Source of the DNA: Actinomycetes bacterium
GTDB taxonomy: Bacteria; Actinomycetota; Acidimicrobiia; Acidimicrobiales; JAKAVM01
DNA length: 57,880 nucleotides
NCBI GenBank assembly: GCA_021827485.1
Contig: JAKAVM010000018.1
Coordinates: 1 to 57,880 of the forward strand
Reading direction: 5' to 3'
Shown here: piece by piece, positions 32,396 through 41,862 of the stretch
How positions within the stretch are numbered: position 1 is the first letter of the stretch
How the letters are laid out: each line of letters begins with the position of its first letter
Notes under the pieces: model-generated
Told to the model about the DNA's origin: nothing
The model's input: the letters and a program-made list of their open reading frames with translations, nothing else
The model's database searches: none
Translations under genes and position numbers: made by a program

Positions 32396-33115
32396 ATGAG
32401 TTCAAAGCATGGATTTCGTAAAGTTTACATATCAGACAAGACGAGAACTGATAATAAGCAAACTTACGAAACTGGGTTTACTTTGATCGAAGTTCTCGTT
32501 GTTGTTTTGCTCATAGGTGTAATCTTGGCTTTCGTAGCACCGTCCATGAACGGACCACGCGTTGTAACTGCTGACGCTAGAGCGCAGGCGATAGCTATCA
32601 ATGCAGCCAATTTAGTAGCAGGGATATTCGCACAAACTGGAACTTATGAAAATATACAGCCTGGTCAGTTAGGATGCACTCCTCCATTTAGTTGTTCAGG
32701 ACCAACTCAGTGGCGAGCGGACGGGATAAATTGGATTACAAGCTCGAGTGCGCTTGCAAGTCCAATGACTCCAAATGCTAACTCTGTAACCAACCCAAGC
32801 GATCCTAACGATGGTTTAGGTACCGGAGTCGCGACGCCAGATGTAGTCGCGTTATTGACAGATAATCAAGCTTGGGCGAACGGCGATACTTCAACTACTG
32901 TAGCTGTAAGTGCAAGCTCACCAGGTGACGGCTGCTGGCTTATTACTTTACATTCGACAGGTCCAGAAGTCTATGGATATGCTCCTGGCAATTGCTCGAC
33001 TTTGACGACGTGCTGGCCGGAGAAGGTACCTCCTTTTGATTCTTCGGCAGATGGAAGTATGTGCGACATTCAATCACTGTCACTTGGAAAATTTCCGGGG
33101 GACCCGAATGCATAA
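32396..33115 (+). CDS. Prepilin-like protein (GspG/PilA-type)
   Basis: A 239-residue prepilin with a 28-residue leader and the motif TGFTLIEVLVVVLLIGVILA. The mature part has a long N-terminal helix and a C-terminal domain with several Cys (GCTPPFSCSG, DGCWL, NCSTLTTCW, MCDIQ), suggesting two or three disulphides. It starts right after the lipoprotein stop (TAAATG). It is the last gene of the operon before the TetR regulator. No assembly ATPase, platform protein or prepilin peptidase is in the window, so the machinery must be encoded elsewhere. Confidence 0.8.
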   Translation: MSSKHGFRKVYISDKTRTDNKQTYETGFTLIEVLVVVLLIGVILAFVAPSMNGPRVVTADARAQAIAINAANLVAGIFAQTGTYENIQPGQLGCTPPFSCSGPTQWRADGINWITSSSALASPMTPNANSVTNPSDPNDGLGTGVATPDVVALLTDNQAWANGDTSTTVAVSASSPGDGCWLITLHSTGPEVYGYAPGNCSTLTTCWPEKVPPFDSSADGSMCDIQSLSLGKFPGDPNA

Positions 33116-33172
33116 ATCAACGCGCGAGGCGATATTGGAGTACCACAGTCTTCTTCTGAGGGTTATTGAATT

Positions 33173-33826
33173 GTGATGGTGAGCAGGAATTATCGAGGGC
33201 TTTCGCTGGGTCAGAGGCTCTATCAGCGGCGAGATCGTATTGTAATCGCTGCGACCGAGATCTTTGCTAAGCAGGGATATTGGCATACAACTGTCGATGA
33301 GATCTGTGGATTAGCACACGTAGCAAAGCGTGACTTCTACGACATATATGATGGCAAGGAAGATGTCTTCCGAGATCTGTATGACGAGATTATTGAAATA
33401 GCTCTCGATGCCACCAAGCAAGCAATCCACGACGCGCCTAATGATTTGGAGAACACCTTTCGAGCTGGAATATCAGCATTCTTGAGAATTGCATTATCTG
33501 ATCCAAATCGCGTAAGGATATTGTTTGTTGAAGCGGCAGGTATTAGCGAGGCCATGGGACTCAGAAGGCGAGAAGCACTTCATGAATTCTCGAGGCTAGT
33601 CCAGGTCCAGTTCGATAAATTCGGATCAAGTGCGGCAGTGATCACGAAACATTCTCCATATACACAGCGCGCCCTCGCGTTGGTTGGAGCTGCTAAAGAG
33701 GTAATAGCCGATTGGGCAGCCGATCGCAAGAAAACCTCAATCGATGAGCTGACTGAAAACCTAACAGAAATATTTACTGCGGTATTCAATTCAATTGTCG
33801 ATTTCAGCAAATTATCAGTTAGCTAG
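33173..33826 (+). CDS. TetR-family transcriptional regulator
   Basis: A 217-residue regulator. The N-terminal HTH is RRDRIVIAATEIFAKQGYWH followed by TTVDEICGLAHVAKRDFYDI and YDGKEDVF. The all-helical C-terminal domain follows, with DPNRVRILFVEAAGISEAMG as part of the ligand or dimer region. It lies 57 bases after the pilin operon in the same direction and could be transcribed with it. The start is GTG 33173 or the ATG one codon later. Its last 12 bases overlap the convergent glycosyltransferase gene. Ligand and targets are unknown. Confidence 0.88.
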   Translation: MMVSRNYRGLSLGQRLYQRRDRIVIAATEIFAKQGYWHTTVDEICGLAHVAKRDFYDIYDGKEDVFRDLYDEIIEIALDATKQAIHDAPNDLENTFRAGISAFLRIALSDPNRVRILFVEAAGISEAMGLRRREALHEFSRLVQVQFDKFGSSAAVITKHSPYTQRALALVGAAKEVIADWAADRKKTSIDELTENLTEIFTAVFNSIVDFSKLSVS

Positions 33827-34678
33827 ATTTTCATGCTTAGGATCTCTTAATCGCCGTGTTGCGCCATTGAAGTACGGTGAATATTTAGCAATGCAGTATA
33901 ACGCTCGAAATCCATCTTTCCAGCCAATTTTCTTGCCATCCGCGCGTCTGCGAGCGTAATACGATATTCCTACTTCATAAATCCTGACGCCACTACCAGC
34001 AAGCTTGGCAGTGATTTCGGGCTCGAATCCGAACCTATCTTCTTGCAGTTTAAGCGACTGGATTACTTCACGACGAAATACTTTGTAGCAAGTTTCCATA
34101 TCTGTCAAACTAATATTATTTAGGATATTGGAAAATCCAGTTAGCAACCGATTGGCAAGGGTGTTCCAGAACGACACGGCATGTCGTGCCCCGACTCCTG
34201 TAAATCTTGATCCATATACCGCATCAGCGTATCCTTCAATAAGTGGCTTGAGAAGCTTGGGAAATTCGCTTGGATCGCACTCTAAGTCTGCATCTTGTAT
34301 GATCACATACGGAGAACCGACTTTATCAAAGCCACACCGTAACGCCGCACCCTTCCCTCGGTTGGTTGGCTGGTGAATTACTTCTAATAATGGATGTTTA
34401 AATTGTTGAACTAGTTCCTTCGTTCCGTCAGTCGATGCATCATCGATCAAAATAACTTGTGCTATAAAAGGAGACTCGAGTACTTGCTGTACTACTCGCT
34501 CAATTGTTGCCAGTTCGTTGAAACAAGGAATGACAGCTGAAAGGCAGCGTGTCTGGGTAATTTCGTTTCCTGGCAATTGAGCTTTGGGGTCTCGCTCCGT
34601 CAGGCGCAATTGAGCGACGGCCGCAATGGGATCGCGAGGAGTAATTTCTGAATGTCTTATTGTTGATTCAGCCTGCAT
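33815..34678 (-). CDS. GT2 glycosyltransferase (polyprenyl-phosphate type)
   Basis: A 287-residue family 2 glycosyltransferase of the dolichol/polyprenyl-phosphate mannose synthase type. It has SAVIPCFNELATIERVVQQV, VILIDDASTDGTKELV, NRGKGAALRCGFDKV, VIIQDADLECDPSEFP (Asp-x-Asp-like metal site), and MET-CYKVFRREV. It lacks C-terminal membrane helices. The start ATG 34678 overlaps the stop of the upstream GT-C gene, giving translational coupling; the longer frame to 34804 lies inside that gene. It would make the lipid-linked sugar used by the GT-C partner. Confidence 0.88.
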   Translation of the reverse strand: MQAESTIRHSEITPRDPIAAVAQLRLTERDPKAQLPGNEITQTRCLSAVIPCFNELATIERVVQQVLESPFIAQVILIDDASTDGTKELVQQFKHPLLEVIHQPTNRGKGAALRCGFDKVGSPYVIIQDADLECDPSEFPKLLKPLIEGYADAVYGSRFTGVGARHAVSFWNTLANRLLTGFSNILNNISLTDMETCYKVFRREVIQSLKLQEDRFGFEPEITAKLAGSGVRIYEVGISYYARRRADGKKIGWKDGFRALYCIAKYSPYFNGATRRLRDPKHENLAN

Positions 34679-36260
34679 TTTTCTCCAGCTTGCCATATTG
34701 ACTCTCAACCGAGTCGCCACCTTCAAACTGGTTATCTGAGGGTACATCAGCGATCCATCGACAAAACTTAGAGATTTTAGAAGCAAAACCGAGATCTCGA
34801 CCATTTAGCAAGGCTTCTTGCTTCCGTCCTTTTGAGATTCTCCATCCTGCTTCGGCTAACGATGCCAATATTACGATGGATGGTTCGGCTATTGCTCGAA
34901 ACCTCGTGTTCCCATATATAAAGATTGATACGACTGTTACCGATATAAATGGTGCCATTAGCGGGAAAGTCGGTATTCTTCTTTTTCTCAGCATAAGTGC
35001 TCCGAAGATAGCTGATGGAGCTAGTATCCAATACGCAATGAGACCTGCGGCCGAAGGCCAAATTCCCCTTCCGTTGTCGTAAGCATCGACTAAGAGATTA
35101 TTTGATGGAGAATAAAATCCCCAAGTTCTCCCAAGTCGCGCATAAAGGACTGCAGGCCATCTGCTCTTGTGGTGCAAGGCATAGCTAACTGCTTGGTGGC
35201 GATGGAATGCATCATGCTGCGAAGGGTCTCCTGTCGGTGGTACAGTTAGACACGCGTACACCCATGATCCAATAAGGGGACCGTAATAGGTAGTCGTGCA
35301 GTTCGCCCCAATAAGTGTTCTTCCCAAGGTTGTCGAGATTATTTCAGGATTTCGAAAAGTTAGTAAATTGCGAACAGCCCAAGGCGAAATGACGATCATG
35401 AAGCCTGTAATCGCAATAGCCAACATACCAATTCTTGATCGTCTTTTCCGCTCAATACTTCGAAGGTGAGATATCTTCGCGGTTAAGATAGTTGGAATCA
35501 CTAATAACGGCCATAAGAGGGGACTATCTGCTCTGGTGAGGCTAGCAAGCCCGATCACTACGCCGATCCCAAAAGCTAAAGGGCCTCTTGGCCTTCTAAG
35601 GTATCTAAAAGAAATCAAAATTGCTATCGCAACTAAGAGTTGGGTAGGAGTTTCAGATAGAACGAGCGGATCGTTTATCCAAAGTCCTGGATAAATTGCT
35701 GCAGTAAACGCTGCAAAGATTCCAGCCCGATTGCCTCCTATGTCTCGGGCGATGATACCAATAACACTCACGGTTGAACTACCGATTAAGCACCAGAGAA
35801 TTTGGTGCTCAAAGAATGTCTGCAAACGACAAAGATCTGCAACGGACTCGAGAAATGCAGTAAGAGGAGGATAGGAAGCATCTGGAATACTCTTGCCGTG
35901 GAAAAGAAAAGATCCTGGATCTATATAAGGATGGTTACTGACATTCAAGAAACCTTGCCAGTAGTAGTTGAATGCATCTGATCCGACCCCCGGCAATCGG
36001 TAGCCTTCAATCAAGGTAATCGTGACTCGAAGAAACGTTGCCAAGAGTGTTGCTCCGATTAGAGGTTTGTAGAAGCTATCGAGTCGAGGAATGGCGACGC
36101 GTCGGCGAGAAGGTAAGATAGAATCTAAAGAATCATTGGGCCAACTTCCTAGAGACCATTTGATGTGCTGGGTTCTATCTGGATCATTGATATGTTGAGC
36201 GCGCGATAGAGCAGGTTTGGAGATATCTTTAGCGCGCGTTATGCTAGGGCTCGGAGACAT
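34668..36260 (-). CDS. GT-C membrane glycosyltransferase (ArnT/PMT-like)
   Basis: A 530-residue polytopic protein with about ten membrane helices after a soluble N-terminal stretch of some 60 residues. The first outside loop contains GVGSDAFNYYWQGFL with the acidic residue typical of GT-C enzymes, then DASYPPLTAFLESV. LTRADSPLLWPLLVIPTILT and SPWAVRNLLTF are further family landmarks (glycosyltransferase 39-like). Such enzymes use polyprenyl-phosphate sugars to glycosylate lipids, wall polymers or exported proteins. Overlap with the GT2 gene implies a two-step pathway. Proximity to the pilin operon makes pilin or surface-protein glycosylation a plausible but unproven role. Confidence 0.8.
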   Translation of the reverse strand: MSPSPSITRAKDISKPALSRAQHINDPDRTQHIKWSLGSWPNDSLDSILPSRRRVAIPRLDSFYKPLIGATLLATFLRVTITLIEGYRLPGVGSDAFNYYWQGFLNVSNHPYIDPGSFLFHGKSIPDASYPPLTAFLESVADLCRLQTFFEHQILWCLIGSSTVSVIGIIARDIGGNRAGIFAAFTAAIYPGLWINDPLVLSETPTQLLVAIAILISFRYLRRPRGPLAFGIGVVIGLASLTRADSPLLWPLLVIPTILTAKISHLRSIERKRRSRIGMLAIAITGFMIVISPWAVRNLLTFRNPEIISTTLGRTLIGANCTTTYYGPLIGSWVYACLTVPPTGDPSQHDAFHRHQAVSYALHHKSRWPAVLYARLGRTWGFYSPSNNLLVDAYDNGRGIWPSAAGLIAYWILAPSAIFGALMLRKRRIPTFPLMAPFISVTVVSIFIYGNTRFRAIAEPSIVILASLAEAGWRISKGRKQEALLNGRDLGFASKISKFCRWIADVPSDNQFEGGDSVESQYGKLEKNAG

Positions 36261-36351
36261 GAATATATCAACTTTACGTTGAGAGCCAGTGCCACATAGG
36301 AACGAGAACGTTCCAAACCTGTTATGAGAGCCTAACTAAGATTGACGCGAG

Positions 36352-37101
36352 ATGATTGTGATGCAACTTGCTTCTAGAGAGACATTGAAAACACCGGGAA
36401 TATTAGGCACAACGAATGCTTGGCAAGTTGCACAACAACTAAGACCGCTAAGAGTACCGCCAACAAATGACGCGATCGTGTGTGCATCGGTTGGTCAATC
36501 TTTAGGCTCTGACGAGGTCGAAGAGGGCTCATGGAGTGCGGAAAACCCGATCATTTTAGTTTCCAGGGCGCGATTCATCACTGGAATAGTGATGCTCGCT
36601 CTATTGTTCTTGTTGCCTACGTTATTTGTGATGTCCACTGGGATTGGGGCACTGCCGGCGAAACGTTCACGCACCTCGATTTCTCCCAGCGCTAGTACAA
36701 TGGTAAGTCGTCAGTATCAGACATTGGCACTGACCAGGTGGGTGAAAGGTGAAGCGGCACCAATAGCGAAAATTTATGGTGATAATGTACAGGTCGAACT
36801 ATACGCCGCTAAGTTTACCAAATCTGCAACCGCTAACTACAGTTTGGCGTTGTTTAATCGTTGTTCTAAATTGGCAATCGACATACGCAGATTATCCACC
36901 GCTCCAATCGCACCGAATGGATTCATTGCTGCCGATGTCGTATCTATGGATGCAGAGTTCACGATGGAATCGTTGGGATGTACATTTGGGATAAGTCAAC
37001 ACAACTACGATTATTTGATTACTGCTGTTAGATCCGCAGAAGAGGGAATCAAATCTTATGGCAGGCTTCAGACCGAATTGGCAAGGAGTGCCGTGCAATA
37101 A
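36352..37101 (+). CDS. Single-pass membrane protein, unknown function
   Basis: A 249-residue protein with a cytoplasmic N-terminus of about 70 residues. One transmembrane helix follows (FITGIVMLALLFLLPTLFVM), then an outside domain of about 150 residues. The latter has two Cys (FNRCSKLA and ESLGCTFG) that could pair. No family was recognised. It is divergent from the glycosyltransferase pair and precedes the giant secreted protein in the same direction, with a gap of 113 bases. The start ATG 36352 has a weak Shine-Dalgarno site; the ATG three codons later is an alternative. Confidence 0.6.
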   Translation: MIVMQLASRETLKTPGILGTTNAWQVAQQLRPLRVPPTNDAIVCASVGQSLGSDEVEEGSWSAENPIILVSRARFITGIVMLALLFLLPTLFVMSTGIGALPAKRSRTSISPSASTMVSRQYQTLALTRWVKGEAAPIAKIYGDNVQVELYAAKFTKSATANYSLALFNRCSKLAIDIRRLSTAPIAPNGFIAADVVSMDAEFTMESLGCTFGISQHNYDYLITAVRSAEEGIKSYGRLQTELARSAVQ

Positions 37102-37214
37102 TATACAAACTTGGTGATGCATAACTACGGAAAAGAGGATTCGGGTATATTACGACTCCCTAATCCCTAACGGAAATCGCCAAATTGTGAAACGTTGCTG
37201 TTCCAGAAGTCATT

Positions 37215-40200
37215 GTGATCATGTGGTTCCATTGTCATATGGATTATCTAGGCTTCCGAGTAGAATACTCAAAGCTTTGGCGGTTGGCGTATCAAGAAGC
37301 AAAGGTTACAGCGAAGAGGAAACGATTTACCTCTATTCCGTCAACTATCGCTCTGATGATTATAATTTTATTAGGGATTTCAGTTTCTCCTGCAGCAGCA
37401 TCGTGGACAAGTGAAATGTTTTCAAATACATCTACAACAGGGCAAGGTAAAACCGGGGATTTCTATGGGGTGGCCGCCGATGGCTCCTCAATGATCGCCG
37501 TAGGAGATGACTCAACTTCAACTTTCGGCCAGATTTCCACTGCGGGTTCGTCAGGCCAGTGGAACTTTGAAGAGGATTTCAATGGGAGTCCAAGTAATTT
37601 AGTAACTCCAAATATCAAGGACTATGAGGTTGATTCACTATCTTGCGCCTCGACTGCATTATGTATAGCGGTAGGTACGCTTGGTTCTGCAATAGTTTAC
37701 AACGGTTCCACCTGGAGTTCGGTTACCGACGTTGATGGTGGCTCAACTCTCACAGGTGTTTCTTGTGTTCTAGCTTCAACCTATTGTATCGCGGTCGACG
37801 ATTTGGGTAATGCGATTATTTATTCTGGTGGGAGTTGGGCGAGCGCGTCAAGCGTCGAGGTGGGCAACGCACTTGAAAGCGTGTCCTGTGTGGCTACTAC
37901 CTTCTGTATGGCAGTAGATCCAACAGAAGTATTCAATTTCAATGGGACTTCTTGGACTGGACTTACAATTGACACTGCACCAAGGCAGCTATCATCAATT
38001 TCATGTGGATCTACCGGATTTTGTATTGCAGTCGATCGTAGTGGATATTCTATTAGATGCAGTCCTTATTGTCATCCATCGACTCCTTGGATATGGTCAA
38101 CTGTAACAGTAGATTCAGGTCATACACTTGATTCTATCTCTTGCCCCACTAGTAGTGTCGGGAGCTGTTATGCAGTAGATGCTGGTGGATATGAGTTTCT
38201 TTACTCGTCAGGAGCTTGGAAGGCGGGAGTTGATATCGATTCTTCTATTCAAATCAACAGCGTTGCGTGTGCAAACAGCTATTGCATGGCAGTCGATGAA
38301 GCGGGAGATGCATTGTCTTGTACTACTGCGGCGAGTTGCAGCTCTTCGACCTGGACCAAAACCGCGAGTATCGACAGTAACTCACTTTCGGGAGTTTCAT
38401 GTATATATGTGTCTACGACAGATACATTTTGTTTGGCTATTGATCTGATAGGCGATTACTTGACGTCAACAAACGGAACTTGGTCGACACCAGCTATTGC
38501 CCTTCGAGTTCCTACTTCACTCGATTTATCATGTAGTTCGGCAAGTTTTTGCATGGAGGTTGGGGTAGGCGGGGAAGCAAAGTCGTACAATGGAACAGTT
38601 TGGACAACAACGAACAGTAGCGTTGACCTAACTCATAGTTGGATTAGCGTGTCATGTATTTCATCAACATTTTGTATCGCAGTGGATAATAGCGGCAATG
38701 GACTAGTTTTCAATGGGTCCAGTTGGACAATTGCTTCGTTGGGGAGCGGCATTATTGCGACAAGTGTCTCATGTGCCTCAATATCGTTTTGCGTTGCAGT
38801 AGACAGTAATGGTAACTATAATTTTTACAATGGATCGGAGTGGGGCCCGAATTCATCAACGTACGATACCGATTCATTCGCAGGGATATCATGCCCCGTG
38901 GGAGGTACTTTTTGTGAAGCGGTAGATACATCTGGCGGTGTTGATATGGTATCGGGATGTGGTTCTTCTACGTGCACCTGGACTCCTCGGTCCTCAATTG
39001 ACTCAGTTGGATTCACCGCAATTTCGTGCATAGCCGCATCGTGGTGTATCGCCGTTGATTCTAATGGAGATGCACTAAATAGTTTGAACAATGGAATCAC
39101 ATGGGCATCTACGCTATCTATTGACACTGTTGCCATCACATCAGTTTCGTGTTTTTCAACGGCACTTTGTTCCGCGGTGGACACTCTCGGGCAATCATTT
39201 ACCTTTAGTGGTACCTGGACATCATCATCATGGTCGACTCCAACTGCAGTTAGCCCATATGCGTTAAATTCTATTTCATGTCCGGCTGCGAACTTTTGTG
39301 TGGCAGGTGATGTCGAAAGTAATCTTTTTACAACTGATCAGCTTGTGACGGGTCCTCTTTTTGGAATTGCATGTGCATCTATAAATGAATGTACCGCAGT
39401 GGGTGTTTCAGCTAACTTAATGGGGCCAATTATTATTTCCTCTTCAAATCCGTTAAATGCTGGAACATGGAGTGAAGATACAATTCCGTCAAGTTTATAC
39501 GGAGTTAGCGCTTTATATGGAGTGACGTGCGCTTCTTCTTCAAGCTGCTTTGCAGTTGGGACATCAAATTCTGGAGGAGCGATACTTTCGTCAAGTAATG
39601 GAGGCGTAACTTGGAATGAACAAGCAATACCAACGTATCTAGGCGGTATTTCAGCAATATACGGGATTGGTTGTATTTCCTTCCCAGTTCGATGTGCGGT
39701 TGGATCGGTATTGGATGGTGGAGTATCTGAAGGTGTAATCATATATACTTCTGATTCAGGTGTGACATGGCAGGGGGAGTTCAATACGCCTTTTGGCGGG
39801 ATGCTAAGTGGAATATCTTGCACTTCAACTCCAGAATGCGTGGTAACTGGTGATGGTAATGGTTACTCTCTCATCTATGTTGACGATTCTCTTACGGGTT
39901 CATCACCCTCTGAAAGTACCTGGGACTACTATGAGACCTCGGATGGAGGAATGTCGTATCTTTACGGCGTTCAATGCCCTGCAGTTTCCACCTGCATTGC
40001 TTACGGCTGGACATCAGGGCAAGCGACGATTTTCGTCAATACAGCGATGACAACTACTCCAGGAACTACTTGGAATGTGCAAGAAGTTGGTTTGACCGGC
40101 CTTACCTATGTATCGCCACCGCCAGATCCTACTTCATGGTATGCTATGGCATGTTATGCCGGTGAGTGTATGGCAGTCGGTGCGAACAATGCTTCACCAG

Positions 40201-40232
40201 CCTATTACCCTGAAAGTGCTTATGGCTCATAA
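37215..40232 (+). CDS. Giant secreted protein of Cys-x5-Cys repeats
   Basis: A protein of up to 1,005 residues with a signal peptide (SIPSTIALMIIILLGISVSP ending PAAAS near residue 63). The rest is about 20 repeats of roughly 40-50 residues with the pattern SxSCxSxxFCxAVDxxGxxxxYNGSxWS. The paired Cys are mostly five residues apart. The pattern resembles beta-propeller blades of the sialidase/Kelch kind. It is the same repeat as in the mobile-element protein at 7191-10523 but lacks the IPT domain and GYW repeats. The N-terminal start is uncertain: GTG 37215 or ATG 37242 both leave a long basic leader. It is probably exported and adhesive or carbohydrate-binding. Confidence 0.8.
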   Translation: MIMWFHCHMDYLGFRVEYSKLWRLAYQEAKVTAKRKRFTSIPSTIALMIIILLGISVSPAAASWTSEMFSNTSTTGQGKTGDFYGVAADGSSMIAVGDDSTSTFGQISTAGSSGQWNFEEDFNGSPSNLVTPNIKDYEVDSLSCASTALCIAVGTLGSAIVYNGSTWSSVTDVDGGSTLTGVSCVLASTYCIAVDDLGNAIIYSGGSWASASSVEVGNALESVSCVATTFCMAVDPTEVFNFNGTSWTGLTIDTAPRQLSSISCGSTGFCIAVDRSGYSIRCSPYCHPSTPWIWSTVTVDSGHTLDSISCPTSSVGSCYAVDAGGYEFLYSSGAWKAGVDIDSSIQINSVACANSYCMAVDEAGDALSCTTAASCSSSTWTKTASIDSNSLSGVSCIYVSTTDTFCLAIDLIGDYLTSTNGTWSTPAIALRVPTSLDLSCSSASFCMEVGVGGEAKSYNGTVWTTTNSSVDLTHSWISVSCISSTFCIAVDNSGNGLVFNGSSWTIASLGSGIIATSVSCASISFCVAVDSNGNYNFYNGSEWGPNSSTYDTDSFAGISCPVGGTFCEAVDTSGGVDMVSGCGSSTCTWTPRSSIDSVGFTAISCIAASWCIAVDSNGDALNSLNNGITWASTLSIDTVAITSVSCFSTALCSAVDTLGQSFTFSGTWTSSSWSTPTAVSPYALNSISCPAANFCVAGDVESNLFTTDQLVTGPLFGIACASINECTAVGVSANLMGPIIISSSNPLNAGTWSEDTIPSSLYGVSALYGVTCASSSSCFAVGTSNSGGAILSSSNGGVTWNEQAIPTYLGGISAIYGIGCISFPVRCAVGSVLDGGVSEGVIIYTSDSGVTWQGEFNTPFGGMLSGISCTSTPECVVTGDGNGYSLIYVDDSLTGSSPSESTWDYYETSDGGMSYLYGVQCPAVSTCIAYGWTSGQATIFVNTAMTTTPGTTWNVQEVGLTGLTYVSPPPDPTSWYAMACYAGECMAVGANNASPAYYPESAYGS

Positions 40233-40263
40233 TTTCGGCCGTAGAATAAAAAATTATTTTTTG

Positions 40264-40866
40264 CTAATCACCCGCGGTTATGCCGAAGAGTCTCTCCATC
40301 ACCAATTTGAAGTTGTCCTCAGGGAAACCTTCTGGGTCGATTAGCCTTTGGAGAGCCATTCCATCTCCAATACCGATGAAAGCAGCTGCAAGAACTGAAG
40401 CGGGTAAGGTTAGCTTAAGGTTGATTCGCGGGGCTGCTTCTTCAATAATTCGAGTTGCTACTTCCCTTTGGAAACGCCAGAGATCGCGCAGGCTTGAGCG
40501 TAACTGCGGATCTCGCATTGCATTGACCCAATACTCCATGAACAAGAGATGAACTTCGGGTTGCTCGTCCATGGTACTGACCCAGTGCTCAGTTGCATGT
40601 ATCAGAGCTTGTTCAGGAGTTATATCCTCAACTAGAGACTCGGCGTAATAATCCAACCAGCGAGAGATACCAGCAGCAAAGATCTCTGAGAAAAGTGCCT
40701 CCTTGCTCCCGAAGCGAGTATAGATCGATCCCGTTGATAGGCCAGCGGTTTCGGCGATTTCTTCGACAGAGGCCCCTCGGAAACCTCTTGCGGCGAATAC
40801 CTTAGTGCCCGCCTCGATAAGCTTTTGACGGGTTTCAGCTTTTCGATACTCTTGGTTGCGACCCAC
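40264..40866 (-). CDS. TetR-family transcriptional regulator
   Basis: A 200-residue regulator with a textbook TetR HTH: RQKLIEAGTKVFAARGFRGA, SVEEIAETAGLSTGSIYTRF and GSKEALFSEIF. The C-terminal domain contains HLLFMEYWVNAMRDPQLRSS and ASVLAAAFIGIGDGMALQRL, the pattern of regulators in the BetI/AcrR-like group. It is convergent with the giant secreted protein; an AT-rich inverted stretch in the 31-base gap may end both transcripts. No obvious partner gene lies next to it. Confidence 0.9.
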   Translation of the reverse strand: MGRNQEYRKAETRQKLIEAGTKVFAARGFRGASVEEIAETAGLSTGSIYTRFGSKEALFSEIFAAGISRWLDYYAESLVEDITPEQALIHATEHWVSTMDEQPEVHLLFMEYWVNAMRDPQLRSSLRDLWRFQREVATRIIEEAAPRINLKLTLPASVLAAAFIGIGDGMALQRLIDPEGFPEDNFKLVMERLFGITAGD

Positions 40867-41127
40867 TTTCAGGATTCTACATTATTTATCAACTTAGCAC
40901 CATCTTTGAAACCACTCGATATGCTTTTGGCGAAAGCCCGATCCTATCAACTCCGCACAAGAACCTGATTACAATCCAGGTCTTATAAAATGATTCGTTC
41001 TATCCCAATGGGCACATCGCCATATCGTTGAACTATCCTAAAGTTTAGTGATTTCTGAATACTACGATATACGATTGCGGAAAAGCCAAGCCCATGTGGA
41101 TTTGACGCGAACGGCGAGGGTTTCGCC

Positions 41128-41745
41128 GTGGGGATAGGAAGTATTGTCTATAAGATCATTTTGATAGCCCATTTGTTGTGCGCAATTGGGGGGTTTGGGT
41201 CAATATTCTATGACTCAATTTACCTAAGCCAAGCTCGCAAGCGAGGTGGACGGGAAGCATTAGGCATTTCGGAAGCAAATCATCTTGTATCTAGCAAAGT
41301 TGCGCGCAAGCTTGTTATAGCGACTTTCCTTTCTGGGATTGTCCTTGTTTTTTTAAGCAAGAGTCACTGGCAGTTCTCAAACGTTTGGGTTTGGACGTCA
41401 ATTGTGCTTTTTGCGATCTATATTGCCATTGACGTGATCGGGATAGCCCCGATAGAGAAAGTCACGCGAGGTATGGTTGCCGAGCTAGCCTTGAGCACTT
41501 CAGGTGGCTGTGGCACGTGCCCCAACAACCACGCAAGTTCAACCAGCACAGAGTCCAGCCAAGCCAGTTCAACCAGCACAGAGTCCAGCCACGCAAGCTC
41601 AACCAGCCCCGAGCCCAAGACTGGAGCCGAACTACAAAACCTAGCAAGCTCTCTCGACCAAGCGTCCAGCCAGCTGGCGGCGATGAGAGGGGTTAGTCAC
41701 CTTATTATCCTAGGTTTCCTTTATCTAATGGTGTTCAGGCCATAG
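41128..41745 (+). CDS. Membrane protein with Ser/Thr repeat insert
   Basis: A 205-residue protein with about four membrane helices: VYKIILIAHLLCAIGGFGSI, a region KLVIATFLSGIVLVFL, VWTSIVLFAIYIAIDVIG, and a last one HLIILGFLYLMVF. The first helices resemble the DUF2269 group of small membrane proteins. Between helices three and four is a soluble loop with CGTC and three copies of a Ser/Thr-rich 10-residue unit (HASSTSTESS). The start GTG 41128 follows a weak site. Function unknown; it stands 117 bases ahead of glmU. Confidence 0.6.
   Translation: MGIGSIVYKIILIAHLLCAIGGFGSIFYDSIYLSQARKRGGREALGISEANHLVSSKVARKLVIATFLSGIVLVFLSKSHWQFSNVWVWTSIVLFAIYIAIDVIGIAPIEKVTRGMVAELALSTSGGCGTCPNNHASSTSTESSQASSTSTESSHASSTSPEPKTGAELQNLASSLDQASSQLAAMRGVSHLIILGFLYLMVFRP
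41530..41619 (+). repeat. Three 30-bp tandem repeats in frame
   Basis: Units at 41530-41559, 41560-41589 and 41590-41619 encode HASSTSTESS, QASSTSTESS and HASSTSPEPK. The first two differ at only three bases, so the array is young or actively varying; being a multiple of three it keeps the frame. Confidence 0.85.
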
Positions 41746-41862
41746 GCCGGGCACGTATCCTGGAATTGATTAAATGCCTGGTTCTCTTGGGTTTTTGGAT
41801 GGATGGAACGTCTTGATGAAACCTTCACGCCACAGAGGTCTGCAACGTGATAAGAAGATAAG

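Noticed and set aside
40233-40263. AT-rich inverted stretch between the giant protein and the TetR gene as a terminator
   Set aside because: The pairing is all A-T and short; it may help end transcription but is too weak to call.
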